The position numbers and the translations under genes were made by a program. Below are positions 39,901 through 51,900 of a stretch of 64,000 nucleotides of DNA, one piece after another (the first letter of the stretch is position 1; each line of letters opens with the position of its first letter). The notes beneath the pieces were generated by a model. The model was not told where the DNA came from and did not search any database. It worked only from the letters and a program-made list of their open reading frames with translations. The DNA comes from Apostichopus japonicus (taxonomy: Eukaryota; Echinodermata; Holothuroidea; Aspidochirotida; Stichopodidae): positions 9,530,001-9,594,000 of the forward strand of contig NC_092566.1 of NCBI RefSeq assembly GCF_037975245.1, read 5' to 3'.

Positions 39901-42900
39901 ATGTTGTATTTTACATACGCCGTTGCTGTGGCGATGGATTGAAGGTTTTAACTTTGATTACTTTTCAGCAGCATAATTGTTTCGTATTTGGTGGTGAGTG
40001 ATTTATCCACACACAATAAAATCCATGATTAAAGGAAAGGGCACCTTCAGTGGAAGTAAACCTGTGTTTTCTATTTCAGTTGATGGGTTATTGGTTTTTC
40101 GTCATATATTAGGTGGATTGACGTTACTTGCTAAACGATCCCAAAGTTTGGCAGTTAAACTTTAAATGAATTTGCTATACGGTTGCTGCTAACTAGGAAG
40201 AGGGTAATTGTGCTTTGATCCTGATGAATGCTTACAACCTTTTCCGTGAACAGCAGATTGAACTTTGGAAGAGCGCCCCCTTAAACCTTAAAAAAGCCCT
40301 GGTAATTAAGGGGGCGTTTTTAACTTTTCATTTTCCAAATAATAGCCCCCCAAAGCCAAATCTTAATTCCTACCCTGCATTGCAAGTGGTGCACTATTTG
40401 AGCCAAATTTAGCTTGTAAAAATAAAGCGTAATATGCAACAAACTAATTTATTATTATTTAGCAATCATCGCTTAAATAAAGCTCAGTGTTCCATGCCTC
40501 AATTTAAATTCAGACATTGGATTGACCAATGTTTAGTACACAGGGGCGTTGCCCTGTGTAGCACTGTAGGCCCGGTCCTAAACTTTTTTTAGCCAAGTTA
40601 TCTTTTTTTTTAAAACACCCATAATTCAAATCCATAAGCATGATGGACGAGTTTTAGAGTCTAGACAGGAAAAACTATTGACAAGAACGTAGCAAGAATA
40701 TGGCTAAATAAGGTGACCTATTCTTCTGTCATCTAGGCTGTCATTTCTATTGTGTGCCGTTTCAATCAACACTCTACCCGCCGAAAAAGACTAGGATCCG
40801 ATCTTGTCAGTTTTATAACATCTAGTTAAGAACCCGTTTACGTAGATAATATTTCAGTTGAGAAACATTCCACAGTCAAATAAGCCTATCGTTGATTAAC
40901 AGACTTTATAGAGCTGCAGCACTTTGTTGCCTGTTGTTATTGGCTTACTCTGTACACGTACCTTGCTAATTTTAAATACATTATGTAGTATTGAATTACG
41001 TACTATTTTAACTCGTTTGTTTTGGGGTTTAAAAGTGATATTGAATGAGGTGTCTCAAGAGGCCAGGGAACCAGAATGAACACGCGGGAAGGGCCGTTTC
41101 CGGCCATCTTGGGGGTTTGTAAAACCAAAAATTTTCTTGTACGCTCCGCGCCAACCAATGGTGGCGCTCCGCTCAGATAGTCGTGCACACAACTATGAAA
41201 ATCCTGGCTACGCCCCTGGTACTAATACTGTCGGCAAGATGTAACATCGTGAAAAGTCACGAAAACATTGACCGATTGTGTTTTTGGTTCAATAAAATAA
41301 TTTGCCCGGAATTTTACCCCTCCCCTTAGACCCCATCCCCCAGGACGGTGGTGAGTCAAATATTCAGATATTAGCCATTTTGACTCAATGGGAAATTTCT
41401 TAGAGGAAACACTGACCGAGAGCATTCACAGATTCGGCTTACTGAATATTCAACAAAATCCTATCTGTCTTTGACACTCCTAGTGAGGAAGTTGTGTGAC
41501 CGTTTCCTTCTGTGGTCATTTGTTGATTTTAGATATTTGCATAATAACACTCAGGAAAGACAGTACGCGATTTATTCTTATATATACTGTACCATTCTAA
41601 CAGATATTTTAGGCACAGATGGATGCCTCCTTCGACAGTAAATTGTAAAGTAAAATGTGCGAGGCAGGTGATTATAAGAACAGCTATCACACTGCGGAAA
41701 ATGCAAATCTACTCGCCTTGAGCTTAAAAGCAATTGATATGCGCTGTGTGTAATCAATATTTGTTGCGCCTTCAGTAGCTGGGCCTGCCATCTGCCATTG
41801 ATCCTCAAGAGATGATAAGAAAGACAAAACTGCAGAATGAAAGAGAAAAGAAGGAAGAATTGATCAAAACAACTTGTGGAAATTGACTGTTTGAAAAATG
41901 TTAACCTTGTTGGGGGAGTGGGGGGGGGGTATATTGTTTTGAAATGTTTATGGTAACAAAATAATTCAATGTTATTCTAATGTTTATAGCTAGTGGCAAA
42001 ATGATAAGGAAGTGGCACTTGAATAACATTAACGATTGAAATGATTGCACATGAATGCTTCTCTCGAAACACGATGAAGTTATTGATCGGCTGTAAACAA
42101 TCTCTTCTCAAAAGAAGTTTAATATCAGTGATGATGTAAGTAACAGAAAGCGGTGTTTGTGCGGGGCTGGGGGATGCGGGGGCGGGGGGGTTTAATTACA
42201 TTTGGAACTAACATCTTTTTGGTACAGTGCTGTCTATAGACATTTAGTACAGTTTTGACTTAAAAGTTTGTAGGGATATTGTAACTTTATTGTTACATTA
42301 TAAGTTTAATTTCTCAATAATGCAGAAGGTAAAAACATCTGAGGAAATCTGTAGGAATGAATCTGACATCCTTCTATTCTTGCAGTTGCGAGTTGAAATT
42401 TAACCTTAAAGTGTTACAAGATATTAAATACAACGAATGCCTTTTCTTGTCTGTGTGTCCTTTTTTGTTTAAGGCCCAGGCACACTATACCGATTTTTTA
42501 TCAGAATACTATCCGATTTTCCCAGAGGAATCGAAACAGCCAGTTTTTCGTTCGGGTCTTCTAGCCACAGTGATAAAGGACCTGATTTGCTATATGTTGA
42601 GCCATTCCGATGTGGAATAGCCCGCTCCTAACTTTTGATATTGACTCCGTTTCCTTTTATCGGATAGCTATCCGATTTCTCTTCCGATTTTTATCGTTTT
42701 TCGATGTGACGTCACTTCATAATGTAGTCCGTTCCAGAACCCCTCAGATTTGGAGTAGGTATTGGAATACTCCACTGCACCCATTACATTCACTACCACA
42801 AACCTCACTCTTCGTCCTAAAATCGGAAAAATCGGACCGTATTCCGATAAAATATCGCTGTAGTGTGACCGGGCCTCTAGGGTTGTGAAATGTGGTTAAG

Positions 42901-45900
42901 TACTATATTAAAACAAGGGTATTCAGGCGGCAAATAGTTACAAATTGGGCTTCATAGGCCTCCAAGGAGGTACAGTATAATGGCCAAGAGAAATGTGAAG
43001 GGGTAGCAATTGGTTAATTTTCCAGTTCTGCTCATAAAAATTTGTCAAAACAATTGAGGTCCAAATTAGTGTTCTGGTTCAGTATTGTTAATTCAGATGT
43101 GAAGTTACCAAGTTGAGTGTAAGGTTTAACTTCTGAACGTTGTTGAGGGTAAAACAAAACATGCGTGTCTACCTCTCAGGAAGTAGTTTAGCACTTGGAT
43201 GCATTGGTTGGTATTGTTACATGCACGAGTAGTCTTTACTATTTAAAAAAAATATGTTTCATAATCCCTACATTTAATATTGAACCCTCTCAGACACAGA
43301 GATATGTAGAATGTTACCAATTGTTTGAAATTTATCTCTTGAGGTTTTACGTTATGCTAAATCTCTGTAATGCTTATTAAAGTGAAGGCTTAATTGATGA
43401 TGATGATTATGATGTGGGCACCTCTTTACATATCAAAATGTAAATTTTAATCACATGTTGCTTTGATTAAATTCTAATAAAATACCAAAAATTGTTCTTT
43501 TTAACTTTGAATACAAGTATGCTTGGATGACCTTTAGTTGGCACAGATCGTCTGTTACAAATTTGTAAAACATATATGCCATTTGACGACATAGAATTCC
43601 TTTCCTTCTCCTCGATGAGTTTTGTGTCCCCTCCGAGGAACTGACCTTTATGGTCTAGAATGTGTGTTAGACTTTATATTCAGCCACTGTTAATAATTGG
43701 TGACATGTAGCTGTTAAAAAGGTCTATAGCCGTTCAAATTTAATTTTGAAGTTCTTCCTTTGAACTGAATGGCTTCACCCAGAAACATACATGTTGTAAC
43801 ATAAATAGCTGAATCAAATACTTTGTAGATCACTTACTGGGATAGTTTAATCATGCAGAGTGGAGTATGATATGAAATTGCAGTGTTATGATTGGAATAT
43901 GTTTTCCATTGTTACCATAGATGTATGCACTGAAAGCTCACCGAAAATAATTTTGTTCACTGAATCCAGTCGTAGGGTAAAGACGAGGGATTTTCTTCGA
44001 ATTACCATATATTTCTTTATGTATTGTGGCAATGTGTAACTTGAGAACAGCCCTAATTCTCTCAGGAATACAAAGCTATTGGAGTAGCAATGGGTCTTTC
44101 TCCTCGATTTGCCTACAGTAGAAGTGATTAAACTTGATCAATATCAAATTTCACTCCATCAAACTTTAATGAATTTGATACAAGTGTTCAAAATGATTTA
44201 TAAACATGAATATGAAATATTTGTTGATGCTATAGAGTTTTGATCACTATATATGCCCTTAAGCATAAAACCCAGCTGAAATTCTGATTGCCACCAAAGA
44301 CAGTAACATTTAAAATCATTTTAGTTACAGTAGTTAACTTCTTTTCTGATGTTTCTGGAAGGTCTCGTAGTCACTTATTGTAATAATACTACATTGCTTG
44401 CTCCCTTAGGGTTAATCTTTAATCATCCTTAAAGGGCTTTTCTGCTACCCGAGGGAATAACTTCAGTATAAGTATAGCATTCTGGTTCCCGGGAATGATA
44501 GTTATTACTTTATAAGAGATAGAATTTAGAGTCTTCAAAACATCTCAGTGTACAAAATTTGAACACTGAGTAATATTCCCTGCATTCCCCTTTAACACCG
44601 TCTCTAAAGATCCTTTGAGGTTAGATTTACGCTTAATTAACTAATTAAAATTGATACTTCATACTGCTTTGAAATTGTGTGACAAAGTTTGTAACTTTTA
44701 AGGTCATGCAAGTCAAAAACTATTAAAAAAAAAAAAAAATGTGAAAGAATATATGTAGACTAAGTGAACCTATTAAAATTAGGCATTTTATGCAACATGT
44801 TTGTGTACAGTTTATAATAGTTAATAAAACAATGGATTAAACATTAACATTTAGGCCAGCTAACGGTGTACTACCTACACCATTAATGCTTGATTAAATT
44901 CATAAAAGATTGGGTAATGGTTCGTGAGCCCTGTAAGCAAGTTTTGTTTCTGCCCGTATTAAAGTTAAGACAACTTGAATGACCAAAGATTAAATGTAAT
45001 TTGTACCAACATAGCATATAGATTTTAGAGATGTCGTTGCCAGTTATTCACTGTTCATATACTTTGTATATAGTTCAATAAAAATAGAATGTTTGTAGTG
45101 CAGGTCATATGTTTGTACAAGTTTTGTGTTTTTAAATATGTTTGCCCTGAAATATAATATAAAATATCATTATAACCCATGATGCTATGCTATCCATCTA
45201 TGGCTAGGGATAATAAATTGATGGCACTATACATAAATAAAGAGTGATGATGAATGAATTTGAATTGATTGTCCACAATCGGAAATTTGGCTTACACAAG
45301 TCGTAAACGAAAAAAGTAAAGAAAAACAGAAAAGTAATAGTATAATTGTATCAATAGACTGCGATACACGTACAGTAATACAAACTTATATACAGCAAGT
45401 CCTACAAATAAGAAATGATGAACGATTTACCAGCTATCACAACAGTTATAATCCAAATCTCAAGTTTGATAGAAATCTGAATTAGTTATCTCTAACATCA
45501 CTGTCAGATTATACTTAACCTGTACGTTTTCACTTAAGGCTGCCGTAACAGTCAATGTGTGTAATTTAGGCATACATGTGATCATTGTTTTAGGTTACAT
45601 AATTAAATATTCATGAGTTTTCTGTCACTGGGGATTATCAAAGCGGATTAATGCTGGTGGATATAGGGCAGATGCATTTAGCATCATCAATACAGCAGGC
45701 CTGGAACTTCACAAGTTTTAGCCACTCACTAAAATATTGCCACTACATAAAAGTATCTACTTGATAACATCAAATTCCTGCTAGCATTTTGCTTGACTTA
45801 ACACAAAGAAACATCCTTAACTCACAGAACAGCCCCACAGAACAGAACAGCCTTAACTTACCAAAAAGAAATGTTAGTCCTTTTGTTTTCTACAGGCAAG

Positions 45901-48900
45901 CAGCAAAATCCACCGTCATGTAGCCAGTAAATAACCTACATTTCGAGGCCTGCTAAATTATAGGCCTAATGCCATTATATTAAATATATCATGTACAAAC
46001 CTATAAATGATTTACGTAGTGTTTGACTATATTGACAGCCATATTGGCAACTGGTTTCATGGTATATTGTTTTACAGGTATAAATATAAAAACTCTATTT
46101 TTCATTTTTCCTTTGGGGGGACAATAATTTTGCAGGCTGGTTATATTGTTTATTGTTTTACATATTGTAGATAAATACTCTATTATTCATTTTTCCTTGG
46201 AGGGGGGGGGGGCCTCTATATCTTAAGGCTGAATATGTGGTAATTGTGACAACAGAAACAATAGGTGCCCACCATACAATGAAATTCAAGACAGCCATTT
46301 GCCCTTGAGCAGTGTACCTGTTAACTGAATGAACTCTAATAAAGGTCTATGGACACCTAGGAACAACATTGTCCTTATCAATCTAATAGGGAATAGAAAT
46401 CAAGATAATAGCTGCAATTCCCATCAAAATCCATCAAAGATTGACCATTTTAAAAGTCTGTTCCTAATTCTAGTTTCATTTATGAATAAACATTAGCTAA
46501 TTATGCACGTTACTGATGTAAAGGGAGTGTCACTGCCTAATTTTCTGTTCCTAAAACCTTTGTTCCAAGAAAACTGAGCACAGGTTGGTGGCCTAAGGTG
46601 ATTAATTTTTTTATTTTTTATTGTCTTATATAGAGCCGCATCACATTATTCAAATGATATATGTGGGCGTGTAAATTAGGGGTTAACTTATTTAGGGCTA
46701 AAATAGGAAATTTCGATGAGCGCAACACTCTGCGTCATAGTTTGCACACATTTAATGAGTTTCCCCAGACTTATCAATACTTCAAATGTGAATACCTTTT
46801 GAAAAACAAACAATCTGACGTAAAAACATAGATATTAAACTTTGTGGGACACAAAAATGTCTAAACCAGTAATAGGGGGTTATATATATGTTATATATAT
46901 GTATATCCTGTGACATTTGCGTGACTATCAATATAACTTCATGATCAGAGGGAGATGAAAAGTATGCAATTATTTTCAATCTTTATATAGCTTAATTTAA
47001 TTTCACAGTTAAAATTGGTTATTAAATTTTCATTAGAGCTCATAGCTTGGTGGATCTTCATTTTCATTCACAATGACATCAAACTGCCAAGTTAAGAAAT
47101 AACTTTGTCATCAAATTCGAAAAGTAGCTGAAAATATAAATAGTTGGTATGCAAATTTCCAATAAAGGTCATATTGTGAAAATTTGCATTACAAGTCTTT
47201 GGGGGGGGGGGGGAAGATCCTAGTTGGATAGTTCCTCATCAGTCAATAACCATCATCAATATTCATCAATCAATAACCATCATCAATATTCATCAGTCAA
47301 TAACCATTATCAAGTTTCATTCAGTCAGTAACCAATCGAGTAGCATGCACCGTTCAGAAAGATTGCTCACTTCGTAACCGTTTTAATTATTGGCGCATTA
47401 ATGTTGACAAATTTACCCATGATTCATGCATTAGTGCAAATAGCAGCGCCATCGACGAAGAAGGGAAAGAGAAGTTAATCCTTTAATCCAGGCCGGCTGT
47501 TACTCTGCTTCCGTTAATTATATATATCTTACAGCATGTTCAAGTTAATCCACTAGTCTATTTAAGTTGCATCATGCTATAAAAAAGGCAACGTCTGCTT
47601 TGCTTTTAAATATGTCATTTTAATATCCACTTTATTGTCTTTTCTTCTTCTCCAGAATTCACTGGTTGTCACTATATCTGCCTTTGATCAAGATGTAGGG
47701 AACCCAAATGAAATCCAGTACACGATAGTATCTGGTACGTATCGTGCATATAGGCAGTTATATGCCATTACTTACATGGAAGATATATTTAAATGGAAGT
47801 TATAATATCAAATATACATGGTCAGGTATATACATATGCTCTAATGTAGCATTCTGTAGTGTTAAATTGTGCAATAAAAGTCATATATGTTTATAACGAT
47901 ACGTTCTGTATGTATATATTGACCCAGTAGCATTGGGGTCATTCTATTGTAGGCCTATATCACTTTCTGTGAGCGCATAATTGAGAGTAGAATAGTATTG
48001 CTCGAATGCTATGTGAACCAATGAATTGGCAGATTCCGTAAGTCTATACTTGACATTGCTATTTCATATCTTGGGTAGATATAGTCAATACTTAATGTTG
48101 TTGAGTATCTCTACATAGATCCAGCCAATACTTAATGTTGTTGAGTATCTCTACATAGATCCAGCCAATACTTAATGTTGTTGAGCATCTCTACATATAG
48201 ATCCAGCCAATACTTAATGTTGTTGAGCATCTCTACATATAGATCCAGCCAATACTTAATGTTGTTGCGTATCTCTACATAGATCCAGCCAATACTTAAT
48301 GTTGTTGAGTATCTCTACATAGATCCAGCCAATACTTAATGTTGTTGAGTATCTCTACATAGATCCAGCCAATACTTAATGTTGTTGAGTATCTCTACAT
48401 AGATCCAGCCAATACTTAATGTTGTTGAGTATCTCTACATAGATCCAGCCAATACTTAATGTTGTTGCATATCTCTACATAGATCCAGCCAATACTTAAT
48501 GTTGTTGAGTATCTCTACATAGATCCAGCCAATACTTAATGTTGTTGAGCATCTCTACATATAGATCCAGCCAATACTTAATGTTGTTGAGCATCTCTAC
48601 ATATAGATCCAGCCAATACTTAATGTTGTTGCGTATCTCTACATAGATCCAGCTAATACTTTATGTTGTTGCGTATCTCTACATAGATCCAGCTAATACT
48701 TAATGTTGTTGAGCATCTCTACATATAGATCCAGCCAATACTTAATGTTGTTGCATATCTCTACATAGATCCAGCCAATACTTAATGTTGTTGCATATCT
48801 CTACATAGATCCAGCCAATATTTAATGTTGTTGCGTATCTCTACATAGGTCCAGCCAATACTTAATACTGTTGAGTATCTCTATGTAGATCCAGCCAATA

Positions 48901-51900
48901 CTTAATGTTGTTCATATCTCTACATAGATCCAGCCAATATTTAATGTTGTTGCGTATCTCTACATAGGTCCAGCCAATACTTAATACTGTTGAGTATCTC
49001 TATGTAGATCCAGCCATAACACAGGTTTGATGTTTGGAGGGGAGGGCAGGGAGAGGAGTGGCTCGTTGAAGAATCTGACCAATGTTAAAACGGTGCCGAT
49101 GGTGGCACCTCTCCTTTGTGAAAGTTATTGCTGTGAAAATTATTTGAGACATGCAGTGCTGGGATTTTTGCATTTTAGACAAGCCTTGCATTTCCCAAGC
49201 TGCTTCTAACACTCAGCAGCCTTCCCCCCCCCCCCCCCCCCCTCCCCAACCCTTCTCGTTAAAGTTCTCTTCATCAAGGCTAATTGATAGTTTTATCTTA
49301 TTTCATTTTGCAGGAAATGATGAAGACTACTTTATCATTATACCAATTTTAACAAATGGGTACCTCTCCCTCTCGAAGCAATTAGATCGTGAAGATCTGT
49401 CAAAGCCAGATTCATTCACATTGACAGTTAGGGTAAGGAGTTTTTTTTAATATGCTGTCTGAATATTCTTGATTATATATAGTTTATATTGGAAGACTGT
49501 GGATCACTGTATTCAGCAGCTAATTGTGGTATAGCCTGACAGGTTACCCCTTGTGAAAGTAAAGCAGGAACAGGTACTATAGGATCTGACACATTAAATT
49601 CATTCCAGGCCCCCCTCCCTCCTCCCCCACCCACCCTAATAAGGAAACAAATTGTAATAAAGAGGTATTGCCCCCATCGCCTCCAACTAAGGGTTAGATA
49701 GAACAAAACATGTAATCCCTAGTTCACTGGCTTAAAGTCCTGTTCTAGCTAAAAAAATTCTTACCTTTTTTCACATCGAAAAGTTTACGATTGCGGGATT
49801 TGATCACTAGCATTGAGATATCACTTTCAATGTATTTTGGTCAGCTTTATCGTAGCAAACAGCATTGTGGTCTGTCGTTCTACTACAAAGAGTTTTTTTC
49901 CCCCCTCCTTCTTTTGGGAGGAAATTAGGGAAATAAGCCCACTAATTGAAGTTTTGTTGCCCCCTCTACCCACAGCACCCCCACGCCCCCATTAAAAAAG
50001 GGTCAGGAATATTCTTGTGAGTAAAGTCAGGTAAAATATTACTACTCAACCGACATGTCACAAATTATGCACCGACGTTGAAGATTGATGTTTTGTATAG
50101 AGAGTTTTGATACTATCACCATTCTGAGCTTGATCCGTTGACTACGATCCTCATCATCGAATACGCTGAAATATCAATCTTTTTCCATATCTGTTGGAAC
50201 CATTTTGACACTTTAAGGCACAAGAGGTCTCCAGTCAGTCTTCATTTGCCGATACGACCTTCAATATCACGGTTCTCGACGTCGTGGACGAGTCTCCTTA
50301 TTTTGACACGTCCATCTACTTTGTACAAATCCCAGAAGAAGAACCATCTGGAACGACTCTTTCGTCCTCTCTTATCGTCTACGATGGTGAACAGGTGAGC
50401 TTCATTTTTGTTTCTCTTCATGTTATGTAAATTGGGGGGGGGGGGAGGGGAATGAGAAAAGTATTGGAAGTTTCCTAATTGACCAAGAGAAGAACTTGAT
50501 ATATAAACAACATAATATGATTGACAACCTGGTATGGATGGTGACTTTCACGGGAAAAACCCCACATTCCCCTGGTGAAGATTTAATCGGGCAGAACATC
50601 TAATATTATCACAAACTTTCTTTTCAATTAGGGTTTTTCAATAAACATTAGATCTTCAGTGTGTGGTAATATTGAATATGATGATGATGGTGACGTGAAC
50701 TATACTGTAGGCCTATAGATACAACTGTATAAATGGAAAAGGCGCTGTTGTTTTAGTCACTGATGGCCTCAAAGCAGTGACATGTACAAGGATGGTCAAC
50801 AAAGTATGAGTTTTTGAATTGAACGGCAAACACTCTCCGAATTCATTTAAGTGCCTCAGCTTGAAGTAAATCAATTTTTTAGCCTGTCTTTAAAATCCAG
50901 TGTGGCTATTACGTTAGTCCTAACGACCCAGGGGTCAGTGGGGCGACAGCTAAGGTCCAAGAGGGTCAGTTAGGAGGTCTGGTGAGATGTATCGTACTCA
51001 TAATATTGCAGTTTCGCCTCCCAACCTTTGAGGCGTTTCCAACATTTTGTGTACCTTGCTCTGGACACCGATGTATCCGGTTTGTATCAAATTATTATGC
51101 AGGATCTAGTGTGAATACTTTTGATAACCTTAATTTTACTGTATCCAATTGATTTTTCTGTTGAAATGGCTAAACCCCTTCGTATATCTCTTTTGTGTCA
51201 CAGACTGCCCATACAGTCCTGCATTTGGAACTGATCAATCCTGATAACTTCCCATTTGCACTGACTAACACAGTTCTCGCTAACGGAGGCACCACCAGTC
51301 TCCGAACCACAGATGTCCTGGACTACGAAGAGAACCCGAGTTATATTCTGACGGTAATCTCAGTCACTTTCAAGTTTTTTAATCTATATTAAATTGGGAA
51401 AGGGTGATCGAGCTGAACGTTTTATGAAAAAAAAGTACTTGGATGAAGGTGAGCTGTTAAATGAACGATAAACTATTAATATTGGAAAAATTATTCTCAG
51501 ATTATTAACAGCAAGTTATTTTTCCAAGAGCCATTTAAATTATTTGAGGGAGAAACCTTTGAAACCATTAATACAGCCGGTAGATTTCAATAGATTGTGT
51601 TGGCAGAATACTGTCTGCAGCAAAATTCCCAGTGCTTTTAATCAGCTCTGCATGTTTTTAGGTACCTGTTTCTTTGTAGCAGTCATTTCTGATAAGGGCA
51701 AATTTGTTTGTGGAATTTTTAAACTGGCGTATGCCCTAGCTTACAACAAGTGTATTTTAAAGTTTATCTGTGCTTGATCTAAGATTATGCAAGAACACCA
51801 ACTTATGGTCACTCATATAGGCCCTATACAAACTTCCATTTTACTGTTAAATCACTTTTCCTGTCTGGTGGTATATTAAATTAAAGTAATTATTTCTGTG

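Larger units (their letters stand above)
38698..41414. mobile_element. hAT-like element, 2.7 kb, with perfect 8-bp target duplication
   Basis: Inverted ends CAGTGTTTCC(G/T)CTAAG; flanks ACCGAGAG at 38690-38697 and 41415-41422 are identical. These fit hAT. The interior is interrupted by at least one complete element (39115-40377) and probably another (40541-41218). No transposase frame is recognisable, so it is non-autonomous or decayed. Confidence 0.88.
36651..47655 (+). other. Intron 9 of the cadherin gene
   Basis: 11-kb intron splitting cadherin repeat 3. It holds a Penelope-like motif (38.5 kb), nested hAT elements (38.7-41.4 kb), a 405-bp TIR element (42.5 kb) and short direct repeats near 46.1 and 47.25 kb. 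The repeat-3 sequence is continuous across it, so no exon is required inside. Confidence 0.6.

Noticed and set aside
48080-49015. CRISPR-like regular repeat
   Set aside because: Units are contiguous with no spacers and lie in an intron; it is an ordinary satellite.
50138-50398. Alternative frame through exon 12
   Set aside because: It overlaps the exon but is out of the cadherin frame; the in-phase frame gives the linker and first strand of repeat 4.
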